A DNA stretch of 64,000 nucleotides, from NCBI GenBank assembly GCA_963210315.1, contig OY723259.1, forward strand, positions 868,001 to 932,000, given 5' to 3'. A program made the position numbers and the translations under genes. This stretch comes from Rhynchopus euleeides. Lineage: Eukaryota; Euglenozoa; Diplonemea; Diplonemida; Diplonemidae. Below, piece by piece: positions 9,654 through 19,116 of the stretch. Position 1 is the stretch's first letter. Each line of letters starts with the position of its first letter. The notes beneath the pieces are model-generated. The model saw only the letters and a list, made by a program, of their open reading frames with translations. It was not told the origin of the DNA and made no database searches.

Positions 9654-11309
9654 TCACACCGGTGATTCCGGCTCTCCTCGCGAGTGCCGAGTGACCCCCA
9701 CCTCCAGCTTGTCGACTGCCGCGTTGGCGGCGGCGTCCGCGTCCGCATTCCACTTTCGGCCCACGTGCACGAGAGTGATTCGTGTGCCGGCCGCCCGCAG
9801 GGCGGCGATGCGTTCTCTGGCCTTGACGTACAGCGGGCGGAGCTTCTTGCTCCGGCACATGGTGTCGGTGTTGACCTGGTCCGCAACCAGCTGACTATCG
9901 CCATACACCACCACCTCGCCCACCGGCGGGTGGTCAATCAGTTCATCTAGGCAGAGCAGTAGACCCGCGTACTCCGCCTCGTTCACAGTGCACCCCTGCG
10001 CCAGTCTGCTCTGCGCGGTCCACACCACCACACCACTCGCGGTTTTGCGCACTGCACCCGCACCCGTGCCCGCCCGCTTCTTGGCAGTGCCCTTCCCCCG
10101 TCTGAGGGACCCGTCGAAGAAAAGGGTTTCCACCCCACTCCGTGGTTGGGGCTCAGCTCGTGCCACCACATGACCAGCCGCCGCGGCCTCGTACACGGCT
10201 CTCCTCTCGTCGCGGCCCGCCTCTTGGACCAGAACCTCCATCGTGGTCCAGCTCGGGCGCGGTGTCAGCGACGCGGCCTCTCGCACTTGCTCCTTCAGCC
10301 TAGTGAGCATCGCTTCGACCGCCTGCGTGCACAGCAAGCGAGGACGCCGGTTCAGCCCGCCGCACTGCAGCTGTCCGATGAAGGGCTCCAGAGACTTGCA
10401 CTTGGACTCCCCGCCCTTCTTCCCCGGGTGGATGTACTCACCGGGTCCCGCAATGGCTTCACATGTGCGCATCCAGGCAGCCATCAGCGTACCCTTGTCC
10501 CTCGCAGTCAGGGCCCGCTGCCCCTTCTTCTTGCTCCCCGGCGAGAACACGACGTCGACGCCGGTGAACACCTCGAAGTCCACCGCGAGTTCCAACCAGG
10601 ATACGTGGTACTTGCGGTTGTTTTCGTCGTCCGGCCACTTCAGCTGCCTCCACCAGTCGCGGACCGCGAAATAGGCCGGCACCCCAGCCACCTTAGACCA
10701 GGCTTGCGGCGGCAGGGCATCAGGGAGCTTGTCGTAGGTCTCAAGGGGTTCCTCAGGGTCCCAACCCCAAGGAAAGGGCTCGCGTACCGACACCCCTGTG
10801 GCCGGTTCAGCCTCGCGCTGCTTGAGGAGTCGCTCCCTCTGGAGGATAATCTCCGTGTACAGTCCAAGCAGCTGCCGCAGGCACTTCGCATTGCCGTGTC
10901 CCTGCCGCATCACAAACCCCAGCGGCAGAATCCCGTTCCGAGCCAAGCAGGGGGGCCAGTTGGTCCTGTCCGCCGCCACCACATCCCGATACGCCGGTAG
11001 CCGGCGGTAGTCCGCCGTCGCCTCGCAGCGCCACCACATGTGTTCGTGGTCCTCCTTCTCGAGCCCACACAACTTACACATGCCATTCCCCTGCTTGTAA
11101 TGGCGGAGGCGGCGGTCTTCGGTGACCTGGTCTCCAGCGATGATCGCCCGCATGATTCCCGCACGGTATGGTTCCGGTTCCCCCGACCACACTCGGGTGA
11201 CAGCCATGTAGTCGACCCCGTCGCGCATGCCCGTCGTGTCTTCCCGTTTCTTTGCAGCAATCTCCCGCCACCTGGCCGCACGAACCATCTCACGCAGGTC
11301 GTGCAACAC
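9654..11309 (-). pseudogene. NLR-1 ORF2, 3' segment after frameshift: CCHC knuckle, conserved linker, RNase HI
   Basis: This continues ORF2 in the next frame. It contains a C-x2-C-x8-H-x4-C knuckle (CKLCGLEKEDHEHMWWRC) and a conserved region (LELAVDFEVFTGVDV, later GGLNRRPR) also found in NLR-2. At the C-terminus is a full RNase HI domain: Asp in LFFDGSL, Glu in NEAEYAGLLL, Asp in YGDSQLVADQ, and the HVGRKWNADADAAANAA end motif. The break from the upstream frame is a single-base loss near 11309-11311: RIDLR in one frame should lead into VLHDLREMVRAARW in the other. Either the copy is inactive or a base is missing in the assembly. Confidence 0.85.
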
Positions 11310-14300
11310 CGCAGGTCGATCCTCGCACCCGAGATCGCCTTGTCGGAGTCACGTGCCTTGAGGCGCCCCGCATCGGGCCACTTCCAGCGCAGGTCCGAGA
11401 GCGCCGTCTGTACCAGGGCCACCGGCCCGGGAGTCGCCGCCTTGATCTCCGCAGCCGTCAGCGCACCGGCCCTGCTCGGCCCCCGTGGACCCCTCGCGGG
11501 GGTGCGTAGGCTTCTGATCTCAGTCACCAGCTGCCAGAGATCCGGGCATCTGTGGCGCACGGTGTGCATCGCCACCAGTCGTTGGTACTGGATGTAGGAC
11601 GTCGGGTCCACGCGGTGAGCCGGGCACAGCAAGTTGCGCACGATCATCGGGCATCGCCGTGCCTTCTGAAACTTCCACAGCACACGCATGACAGCCATGT
11701 CAAGGGAGCTCAAGGTGCCCCACAGCGGGTTGGCTGTGTGGATCGCGGCGAAGGCCATCGGCATCACCATCGTCGCGAGAATCTTCGCCTTGGCCGGGAA
11801 CCCCAGGTTGAGGTATTTCGCTTCCAGGCGGCGGCACACCTCAATTGCCTGTTTGACACGCTTGTCACAGATCCCCGAGATCTTCTCCCGCGACACCAGA
11901 CAGATCTGCGCCCCAAGGTCCTTTATCTCGCCTCTGGCTTGCACGATGGGCTCCCCTTGGAGAACTAGAGTCAGCGTCTCCCCCGGGTCGGTGGAGAAGC
12001 ATCTCCCCTTTGTCCCGTACCGCAGGTCCGTCAGCTCCGAGAACTCCTCGGTGAGCCGTAGCCCCCTCCGGATCTTGGCGAGGTCTGTGTCCAGCAACTT
12101 CTTGTCGTCAGCGTAGAGGCCGGTTCCACACTGTGCCTCTGCTCGGACCACCCTGTCCCACACCGCCATCACGGGGTTCAGCCACAGTACGGACAGGGGG
12201 CACCCCTGGAGGATCCCGTTGAAGGCGGCGAAGGGTTGACCCACCGAACCCTGCACTTTAAACCGCCTCCTGAGGCCATGGTACATCGCCCGGGAGGGCC
12301 GCCGCACTCTGTCGTCGAGACCCATCATTTCCAGGAGGCCGAAGATGATATCCCATGGCACCGAGTCAAAGCACTTTTTGACGTCGAGGAGAACCCCACG
12401 CAGAGGCACGCCCGTCAGGGATGCTTTCTCAGCTAGCAGCGCAGTCTTCATGTACGCCCCGAAAGCGCCCTTGCCCGTACGGAAGCCGTACATGCTGTCA
12501 GTCGCCCACTCCTCCTGCCAGACCATCAGTTGGCTTACCCTGGCTTTCGCCCACACCCTGTATATCACCGACATGACCGTAATAGGGCGATGGTCCAGCG
12601 GGTCGGGGTCCTCCTCCTTCGGGATCATCGATACAGTCGCCGACAGCAGAGCTTCGGGCCACTCACCCGACAGCTCCACGCCATTCAGAACTTCTGCCAG
12701 GGCTGCGTAGAACGCCCGCGGCAACAGCTTCAGCTCCTCAGCGTACCAGCCGTCCGTGCCTGGCGCCTTCCCCGAGCCCATGTCCGCAGCCGCCATGTGC
12801 AGTTGCTCCCCACTCAGAGGCTGGAGGGGCAGCGGAACCTCAGGGATGTAGGCGGCGTAACGCTCCTTGAACAGCTCCCACGAGGGGCCTCCATCGCGGT
12901 GGCGTTGCATGATGGGGAGCCATGCGTCCAGGAGCCAGCTGTCCATCACCGACCGATCGGTCGTTTCCTCATCCTGGCGACGCATCAGCACCGACGTGCG
13001 TGGCGGGCCCCGGAGCCTCCGGTAGATCTTCCCGGGGTTCCGATGCCAGGAGGTGTGGGTCTCCCGCATGTACAGGCGGCGCCGCCGCACCGTCATCAGC
13101 TTCCGCTCCTTCTCGAGGGCGCGGTCGCACGCGGCCCGCACCAGCTCCAGCTCCCCCCGCGTCGGGGTCACCGGCTCCACGCGGCCTAGGAGCTCGGACG
13201 CCGCAGTGCGCACCTTCTCCCATGCCCCCCTGACGGAGACTGGCATCGCACCTCCCACAGCACGGCGCTCCACCTCCCGGATCCTGCCCATCATGTCGAG
13301 GAGGCAGATCATCTTGCGGGTCAGGGCCCCGTCGTGACCCCAGCGTTGCCTGCCACATAGCCACTCCTGGCGGACCACCGCGGCGACACCCTTTTTGCGA
13401 GCCAGCGCTGCGGTCTTCGCCGACCCCTCGGCGTCCCGCGGCTCGCACGCGTGCACGGCCAGAAAGCTCGACGCAGCGGAGCACCATGTCTGCCAACGCT
13501 CTTCAACGTTCCCAGCTGGATCCCATTGGCGGGTCAGGGTGTCACACACCTTTGCCGCCGCCTCCCGCAACGCGGGCTTCTCGTCCCTGCCGACCCGCCT
13601 GAGCGGCAGGATGGCCGGTACTGCGAGGCGGTCCACCCTTTGCCGGTACGCGAGCGTCCTGAAGCTCGCGTCCACCTGTCTGTGGGTCGGGATGTTCTTA
13701 TCGTCCGATACACAGAGCGTCTCCAGGCCGCTGATCGCCACGTGGTTGGCGAGCACCAGGTCAATCCTAGACGCCGAGCGTCCCTCCGGTCCATCAGGGC
13801 TCCCGGTGTAGCAGGTAGGGTCCGGAGTTGTACCCTGAGCATCAGCCGCGACTTGTGCACAGTCGAACCATCGGCCCGACGCCAGGTGCGTACTCAGCAC
13901 TGTACTGGCCGAAGGGTCAGGCGGACAGTTAAAATCACCAGTGATAATCACCGGCACGTCGCCCAGCAACACCGCCTCATCGAACACATCAGCGAAGAAG
14001 TCCTCCCGCTCTTCCGCAAGGTCCGGAGTAGCCCCTGTTTTCGCATAGACGACGAAGACGTGCAGGAACAGCTTCCCCGTGCCGTATGCCACTTTGGCGT
14101 GGAGGAACCTGCAGGATTCCCGCAACTGCAGGGCCCCGGCAGTGTTCACCCGGACGCACGGAATCCCACGTCGCACCAGGAGTCCGACCCCGAGGACCTG
14201 GCCTGACTCACCCCGAGCATCGCCGCGGTATGGCACGTCGTCTCCCCAGAGAGCCTTGTACCCGGCCTTCCATGCCTGAGCCGTCATGGAGTCCCGCGCC

Positions 14301-15307
14301 CCTTCAGTCAGCCTTGTCTCTTGCAGCGCAACCATATCCACATCCCACCGGAAGACACTCGGACAGTGTTTCTGCAGAGAGGTCACGTTGGCCGACCGGA
14401 GGAGTAACCCCCCTCCCCCTCCGGAGGTCGGAGAGAGCACTTCAGTCGTAGTCGCGGCAGGAGCCGGGGTCGCACGCGGAGGTACAGCATCCGCCCGCCG
14501 CACCTGGGCAGCAGCCCCAGCACCCAACGGGGAGACCGGCCGCTGCAGCACGCGTACACGGCGCCCACCTCTGGTGCGCCGGGGACCAGGCGTGTCCGTC
14601 TGCCCACGAAGCTCGGGCAGCGGCACCGCGGCCAGTTCGGGATCCTGTCCACGCTGTTCCAGGACCTGGAGGGTCGACAGAGGGAGCCGAAGTTGGTCGT
14701 AGTGATGCGGCCTGAACGTTACCACCAGACGCCTGGTCGCGCCCGGACATCTCCCCAGGCGAATCAGCCCCTCCGGGTTCCCCACGTTCAGCGCCCAGAT
14801 GTCTGCGTTCAGGACCTGCGCCGCCGCCTGCAGGGTCAACTCGTCGCCGTAAGCGCCCGGTACGCGCATACCTTCCACATAGGCGGCGGGGTCCTCATGC
14901 GCATCAAGGAGGAGTTGAAGGCCCTCGATGCTCTCCAGCCAGTCGCACACCGCCGTCCGCAACCCGGCATGCTCCCAGTCACCAACTTGCCCCGACAGCG
15001 CGTGGAACTGGCAGTTCCCATCTCCTGGCACACGCACGACCTGCCCCAGCAGGCGGGAGCTCTCTTCCGCCAGCCACGCGTCCTGGAGCTCTATACGCTC
15101 CAGGGGGTCCACCTCATCGTCATCACCGCCACCAAGGAAAAGGCGGCGCACACGCACACCACGCAAAATCGGGTCCTTATGGCCCCAGTGTCGCATTGCC
15201 GGGCGCGTCTGCGCGCTGCCCAGCCCCATTTCGCCGCACGACTGGCGACTCACGCACGACTTACACCACTCCACAAATCCGCACACAGTGTCAGCAGACC
15301 CGCTCAT
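11310..15307 (-). CDS. NLR-1 ORF2, 5' segment: OTU protease, APE endonuclease, reverse transcriptase
   Basis: It starts at ATG 15307 (MSGSADTVCGFVEWCK), overlapping the ORF1 TGA. Near the N-terminus is a Cys cluster (C-x5-C-x2-C-x5-C). Residues ~85-215 form an OTU-type cysteine protease domain with PGDGNCQFHAL (Asp96, Cys99) and a terminal HHYDQL His. Then comes an endonuclease/exonuclease/phosphatase domain (RSANVTSLQ, VALQETRL, ITGDFNCPPDP, SRIDLVLAN). The reverse transcriptase follows (SGKAPGTDGWY, LLDVKKCFDSVPW, GILQGCPLSVL, GLYADDKKLL). The frame breaks near 11310. OTU domains have been reported in some retroelements; their role, perhaps deubiquitination or polyprotein processing, is unproven. 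Confidence 0.88.
15304..15307 (-). promoter_or_regulatory. ATGA stop/start overlap between NLR-1 ORF1 and ORF2
   Basis: On the minus strand ATG (15307-15305) and TGA (15306-15304) share two bases. This suits termination-reinitiation coupling, a mode known for some non-LTR elements. Confidence 0.7.
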
Positions 15308-17667
15308 CTGCCGCCGTGCCTGCCCGAGGCCCGGCCCCGGCGGTCCTTGTCCTTCCGGGCCGGCGACTCCGACCGCCCCGACCTCGGCCGCTGCGCTTCC
15401 AGCAGGTCGAGGATGCGGTCCTGTGATGCCTGCATCCGCTTGCCCTGCTCGATCATCTGACCCTCGAGACGTGATGATTGTGCCGCAAGGTCCTGTTCCA
15501 GCTTGGCGCTGCGCGCATCCAACCGTTCCCACCGCACTTGCACTTCTTGCCGGAGGCTCCCCGCATCGCGGCATGCTTCTTCCACAGTCGAGAGGCGTGA
15601 CAGGGCCACCTCGACCTGGCCAGCGAGAATGGCCAGGGTTTCCGACTGGGAGTCCAGCTTCGCTCTCGCCTGCAGGTCCTGTAGCGGCGGCGGCTGAGGC
15701 CGAGCCTGTTGCTGTTGTTGTTGTTGCTGCTGCGGTGGCTGTTGTTGACGCGGCCGCTGCCCCGTTTGCGGCGAGGGTTGCGGCTGTGCCATACTCGCTG
15801 CCCCCAGCCAGGCTCCCGAGCGCTGCACCGCAACTGCCGGACCAGTGTGCCCAGCAGACGCTGTGCGTCGCTGCTTCGCCGGAGGTGCAGAGGCTGCGCG
15901 CCTTGCGCCCTTCCTCAGACGCTTGGCGCTGGGCGGGGCGACCTGCATCACTGCCAGGTCGCCGGTCGCCCACTGCTGCGGGTCCTGCGCGGCCTCCACC
16001 GTCCAGACCCCCCGGAAGAGGTGACACGGGGTCACCTTCCACCCCATCGCGTCGGACAGCTGCTGCTCGAGCTCGGCGCCCCGCATCCCCCGCGCACCCG
16101 ACACCGCGTAGCGGCGGCCTCGCGCTGCTATCCCAAGGGCCTGCCTGGCAAGCTGGCCCTTTCCCGCCACGACGCGCACACCCTTCTTGTGGCCGACGTG
16201 CCACGCAGTCCCCAGCCACCAGTCTGCCCCCCGGTGCGCTTCCAGGGAGGCCTCCTGCTCCTCCGACACCAGCCACACCACCTCAGCGCCCTTGTCCCGG
16301 GAGGGGTGGCGGCGGACGTACACCTTCTCAATGCCACTCTGGCGGAGGATATCGTCGACCAGGTTGGGCGGGGCCAGACCCGTCGCCCGGCGCACATCGC
16401 CATCCGTGGCGACCCGAACCCGCACCAGCTGCCTCGCTGAGGCCCAGCCCCGAAGCGCATCCTCCGAGCCGTCCTTGGCGGCCATCGCCAGGACCAGCTC
16501 TTCCCGTGGCGCCTGGACGGGCGCATTGCCCGCCTGCGACGTGGGCGTCGCGTCCCCGGCGATCCACAGCTCGCGCAGGGTCACACCCTGGGCGCGGCCC
16601 TGCCCCAGCAGGCGCACCCGCGCACGCGAAGCCACACTGCCCGGCAGGGGGTCGAGGGAGCAGTAGGTCCTGCCCCTCCGGAGACCCTGCGCTGCCACCG
16701 CCTCCTTCCCGTGCGGCACGAGGCACACCCCGCCTTCCGCCTCAGCGTCCCACGCCACCAGCTCCACGTCCCAGTCCTCCTGGCGGAGTGCCCACGGTCC
16801 CCATTGCCCAGTCGGGCGGGCCCCGGAGGCAGTACGGGGGAGGGGCACCTTCATCGTGGCCCCCGCATCCGGATCCTGCGGGATGTCCTTCGCATCCTCC
16901 TCAGCCACCGAGGACCCGGCACCCGACGCGGACGGTAGCACCGTTGCGTAGTGCGACCCGCAGACGTACGCGATGCGGATGCACGGCCTGCCCTGCGACT
17001 CCCCACGGGACTGGACGGTCAGTTTCCCGTCCCGAAGCCGGAAAACTTCGGCATGCCTGCCGATCCGCCTCAGCAGTGCGTCCAGCTGCACCGCGTCCCC
17101 CCACGTGCCCGAGCGAGCGACCCGGGCGACGTACTCCTGGTAGTCTCCCTCAACCAGGGGGGCGTACCTGTCCTGCCCGGACCGCAGCTCCAGCACCGTC
17201 GCCGCCCGATACGCTGCATGCCCGTGCGGCGTCCCGTGCAACGCTTTGCAAATTGCCCTGTACAGGCAGTTGCCATCGCCCTGCACGTCCCGGACCGTCA
17301 ACCCAGCCGGATGCAGTGCACGCCTCATCGATGACAGGACGAAGCCCGCCGACTCACCGCCCCCTCCAGTCATGGCGTCCCCCAGCCGTGTCTTGCTTAC
17401 TCCACAGGCCCCCTTCAGGGTCTGGAGAACCAACGCGCCAAATCGCCACAGCGACGGGGGGGACTGCACCGTCAGGAACTTCCCACGGTGGCCCAAGGCA
17501 CGGCGGGCGGCCCGTGCTGACGGGAGCCGCCAGCGGTGTGGGGGGTAAAAACGTGCAGATCCCTCCTGCCCGCTGCCCTCCACGCGCCAACCGAGGAGTG
17601 CCGCATCCAACCACTGGATACGCATCCCCCTCACATCCTTCGGATCCGCTTTAGTCGCGCCGCCCAT
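15304..17667 (-). CDS. NLR-1 ORF1 with OTU-like protease domain, polyQ and coiled coil
   Basis: 787 aa if started at ATG 17667, the first in-frame ATG of the element. An OTU-like domain (~120-240) shows VQGDGNCLYRAICKAL (Asp131, Cys134) and a terminal CGSHYATVLP His. The middle (~300-600) has charged RRM-sized segments I cannot assign. It is followed by basic patches, a Gln-rich stretch including nine consecutive Gln, a coiled coil (~690-760) and a basic tail (RRGRASGRHGG). Nucleic-acid binding is the expected ORF1 role. The frame is open upstream across the target-site duplication into the host monooxygenase exon, so a host-ORF1 fusion could be translated from the host ATG at 18687. Confidence 0.82.
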   Translation of the reverse strand: MGGATKADPKDVRGMRIQWLDAALLGWRVEGSGQEGSARFYPPHRWRLPSARAARRALGHRGKFLTVQSPPSLWRFGALVLQTLKGACGVSKTRLGDAMTGGGGESAGFVLSSMRRALHPAGLTVRDVQGDGNCLYRAICKALHGTPHGHAAYRAATVLELRSGQDRYAPLVEGDYQEYVARVARSGTWGDAVQLDALLRRIGRHAEVFRLRDGKLTVQSRGESQGRPCIRIAYVCGSHYATVLPSASGAGSSVAEEDAKDIPQDPDAGATMKVPLPRTASGARPTGQWGPWALRQEDWDVELVAWDAEAEGGVCLVPHGKEAVAAQGLRRGRTYCSLDPLPGSVASRARVRLLGQGRAQGVTLRELWIAGDATPTSQAGNAPVQAPREELVLAMAAKDGSEDALRGWASARQLVRVRVATDGDVRRATGLAPPNLVDDILRQSGIEKVYVRRHPSRDKGAEVVWLVSEEQEASLEAHRGADWWLGTAWHVGHKKGVRVVAGKGQLARQALGIAARGRRYAVSGARGMRGAELEQQLSDAMGWKVTPCHLFRGVWTVEAAQDPQQWATGDLAVMQVAPPSAKRLRKGARRAASAPPAKQRRTASAGHTGPAVAVQRSGAWLGAASMAQPQPSPQTGQRPRQQQPPQQQQQQQQQARPQPPPLQDLQARAKLDSQSETLAILAGQVEVALSRLSTVEEACRDAGSLRQEVQVRWERLDARSAKLEQDLAAQSSRLEGQMIEQGKRMQASQDRILDLLEAQRPRSGRSESPARKDKDRRGRASGRHGGR

Positions 17668-17728
17668 TTGAGCGAACACGTCCGGGTGCACCGCGTGGAG
17701 GCGCGGATCCTCACACACCCATTTGCCG

Positions 17729-17747
17729 ACCTCCAGCACCAGGAACC
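17729..17747. repeat. Target-site duplication of NLR-1, 5' copy
   Basis: Identical to 9575-9593 over 19 bp; it marks the 5' boundary of NLR-1. Confidence 0.92.
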
Positions 17748-18687
17748 GGTTCGCCGCCTGGTCCACCCGGAACCCCGCCTCCGCCGGCATGTCCAGCGGG
17801 CCCATCCCCAGCGCCCATGCAAACACAACCTCCCCGCACTCCACACCAGCATCCATCCCGCACTGGCCCGGCGTCTGGTACTTCTGCCACTGCGGGCTGC
17901 GGTACCGGCACGAGTACAACCCTGCATGGTGCACGATGTACTTCTCCCCACGTGGCTTCGCCGTGTCCAGCATCTCGAACCGCACGGCCCAGAGGCTCGA
18001 CCCCCCTGACCCCGCCCCACCGGGCAGGCTCGTGTACTCCGCCATGTCGAACGACTGGCACGCGTACGTCGTCCGCTGCGCCTGCACCGCGTAGCCCTTC
18101 ATCAGGAGCTGCACGCCCACCGCGTCCTCCGGCAGTGCCGGCCGCCCAGCCCCGCGGAAGACGATCCCCGCAGGCCGCCTGTTCGCCCCGTGGTATGCGA
18201 GCGTTGCCCCGCTCCCGTACGCCATGATGATCTTCATCGGCCCCTCCACGAAGCTGCGGTCCTCCTCCGCCGTCCCCGCCTCCAGCCTCAGCGCCACCTG
18301 CACCGTCGTCGCCCCGTTGCTCTGCGACGCCCCCAGCAGGCGCCAGTCCTGCGAGCAGCTGTCCAGCGTCGGGCGCCGCTGCGCCACCGCGTGGTAGTCC
18401 CGCAACACCGCCTCCCCGCCAACGTGCTCCAGCACCATCATGTCCGCCCCAGCCATTCCGCCCGACGTCTGCTCCGGGATCCCGAACCCAAACCACCCGA
18501 GCGTGCGCACCGTCACCTGGAACTGCATCTCTGTCGCCTGCGGGTCTGCCGCCACCGCCCCGTCCCAGCAGATCACGTAGTCGTCCGCCGCCGCCACAGA
18601 GTACTTCTCACAGTCCGGGTACGTCTGCGCAGCTGCTGACACGGCAGCGGCAACCACTGCTGCCACGAGCTGTCCCGCCATGTGCAT
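17729..18687 (-). CDS. N-terminal part of DOMON/DBH-like copper monooxygenase gene, interrupted by NLR-1
   Basis: It starts at ATG 18687 (MHMAGQLVAAVVAAAVSA, signal peptide) with an acceptor AG 28 nt upstream. A DOMON domain follows (~25-165: YVICWDG, LGWFGFGIP, GADMMVLEHVGG). Then comes the N-terminal copper type II monooxygenase domain (VQLLMKGYAVQAQRTTYACQSFDM, and the CuH His pair in IVHHAGLYSC). The frame reaches RFLVLEV and runs into the retrotransposon. The missing part (HYDNP, HLHMH, Met ligand) is at 8782-9593. The animal family members DBH and MOXD1 share this layout and act in the secretory pathway on catechol-like or related substrates; the substrate here is unknown. The allele as assembled cannot make a complete enzyme. 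Confidence 0.87.
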
Positions 18688-19116
18688 GTGTGCGGTGTAT
18701 GCAGTGCTCCTCACCTGTGGTATGGATGCAGGTATGACCCGAGACGCAGACGTGAGCCGCTTGTGAAGGGGTGAAAACGGGCGGGGGCAGTGGGGACAGG
18801 AGGAGGGGGGACTGCACTGGTGGGTTCGTCGTTGGTTGGTTCTCATGATCCTGCAAACGCCTCAAAAGCGGGCCACTAGAGGAACGAACCTCTCCTTTTC
18901 TGACGGGGAAAAACAACGCAACTGAATATCCAGAGTCTGAGAACGGCAGCTCGCCACTCGCACTTGGAGAAGGCGATGCCGGTGATCAGCCCGTTTCGAC
19001 AGAGCACGACAAAGGAAGCACACACTTGTCGCATAGCCTCGTCGATAAGAAAGGGTAAAGAGGAGCATCTCGCGAGTGGTAGCACAAGAAGGGCAACCCA
19101 CCGCCACACTGTGGAA
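18688..19116. other. Intergenic between monooxygenase and AC3
   Basis: It holds the monooxygenase 5' leader and the AC3 3' flank. I see no other supported feature. Confidence 0.45.
18715..18716 (-). other. Putative 3' splice acceptor AG
   Basis: The minus strand reads CATCCATACCACAG, then 27 nt to the ATG at 18687 of the monooxygenase. Its position matches the acceptors at other host genes. Confidence 0.4.

Larger units (their letters stand above)
9594..17728 (-). mobile_element. NLR-1: ~8.1-kb APE-type non-LTR retrotransposon with two OTU domains and RNase H
   Basis: Bounded by a perfect 19-bp target-site duplication within a host gene. Order on the minus strand: ORF1 (17667-15304) with an OTU-like protease domain, a polyglutamine stretch and a coiled coil; ORF2 (15307 to 9654, frameshifted near 11310) with a second OTU domain, APE-type endonuclease, reverse transcriptase (YADD), a CCHC knuckle and RNase HI. 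The 3' untranslated part is only about 60 nt, holds a small hairpin, and ends without poly(A). ORF1 stop and ORF2 start overlap as ATGA. The intact duplication suggests recent insertion. It is related to NLR-2 (28648-37968) but not close at nucleotide level. Confidence 0.92.

Noticed and set aside
15308-16276. Upstream open extension of the NLR-1 ORF2 frame
   Set aside because: Ala/Gly/Arg-rich shadow of ORF1. The ATG overlapping the ORF1 stop followed by a Cys cluster and OTU domain is a better start.
14928-17654. 908-codon plus-strand open frame, Pro/Arg-rich
   Set aside because: It is antisense to NLR-1 ORF1/ORF2, low complexity, and has no domain; a by-product of GC-rich codon use.
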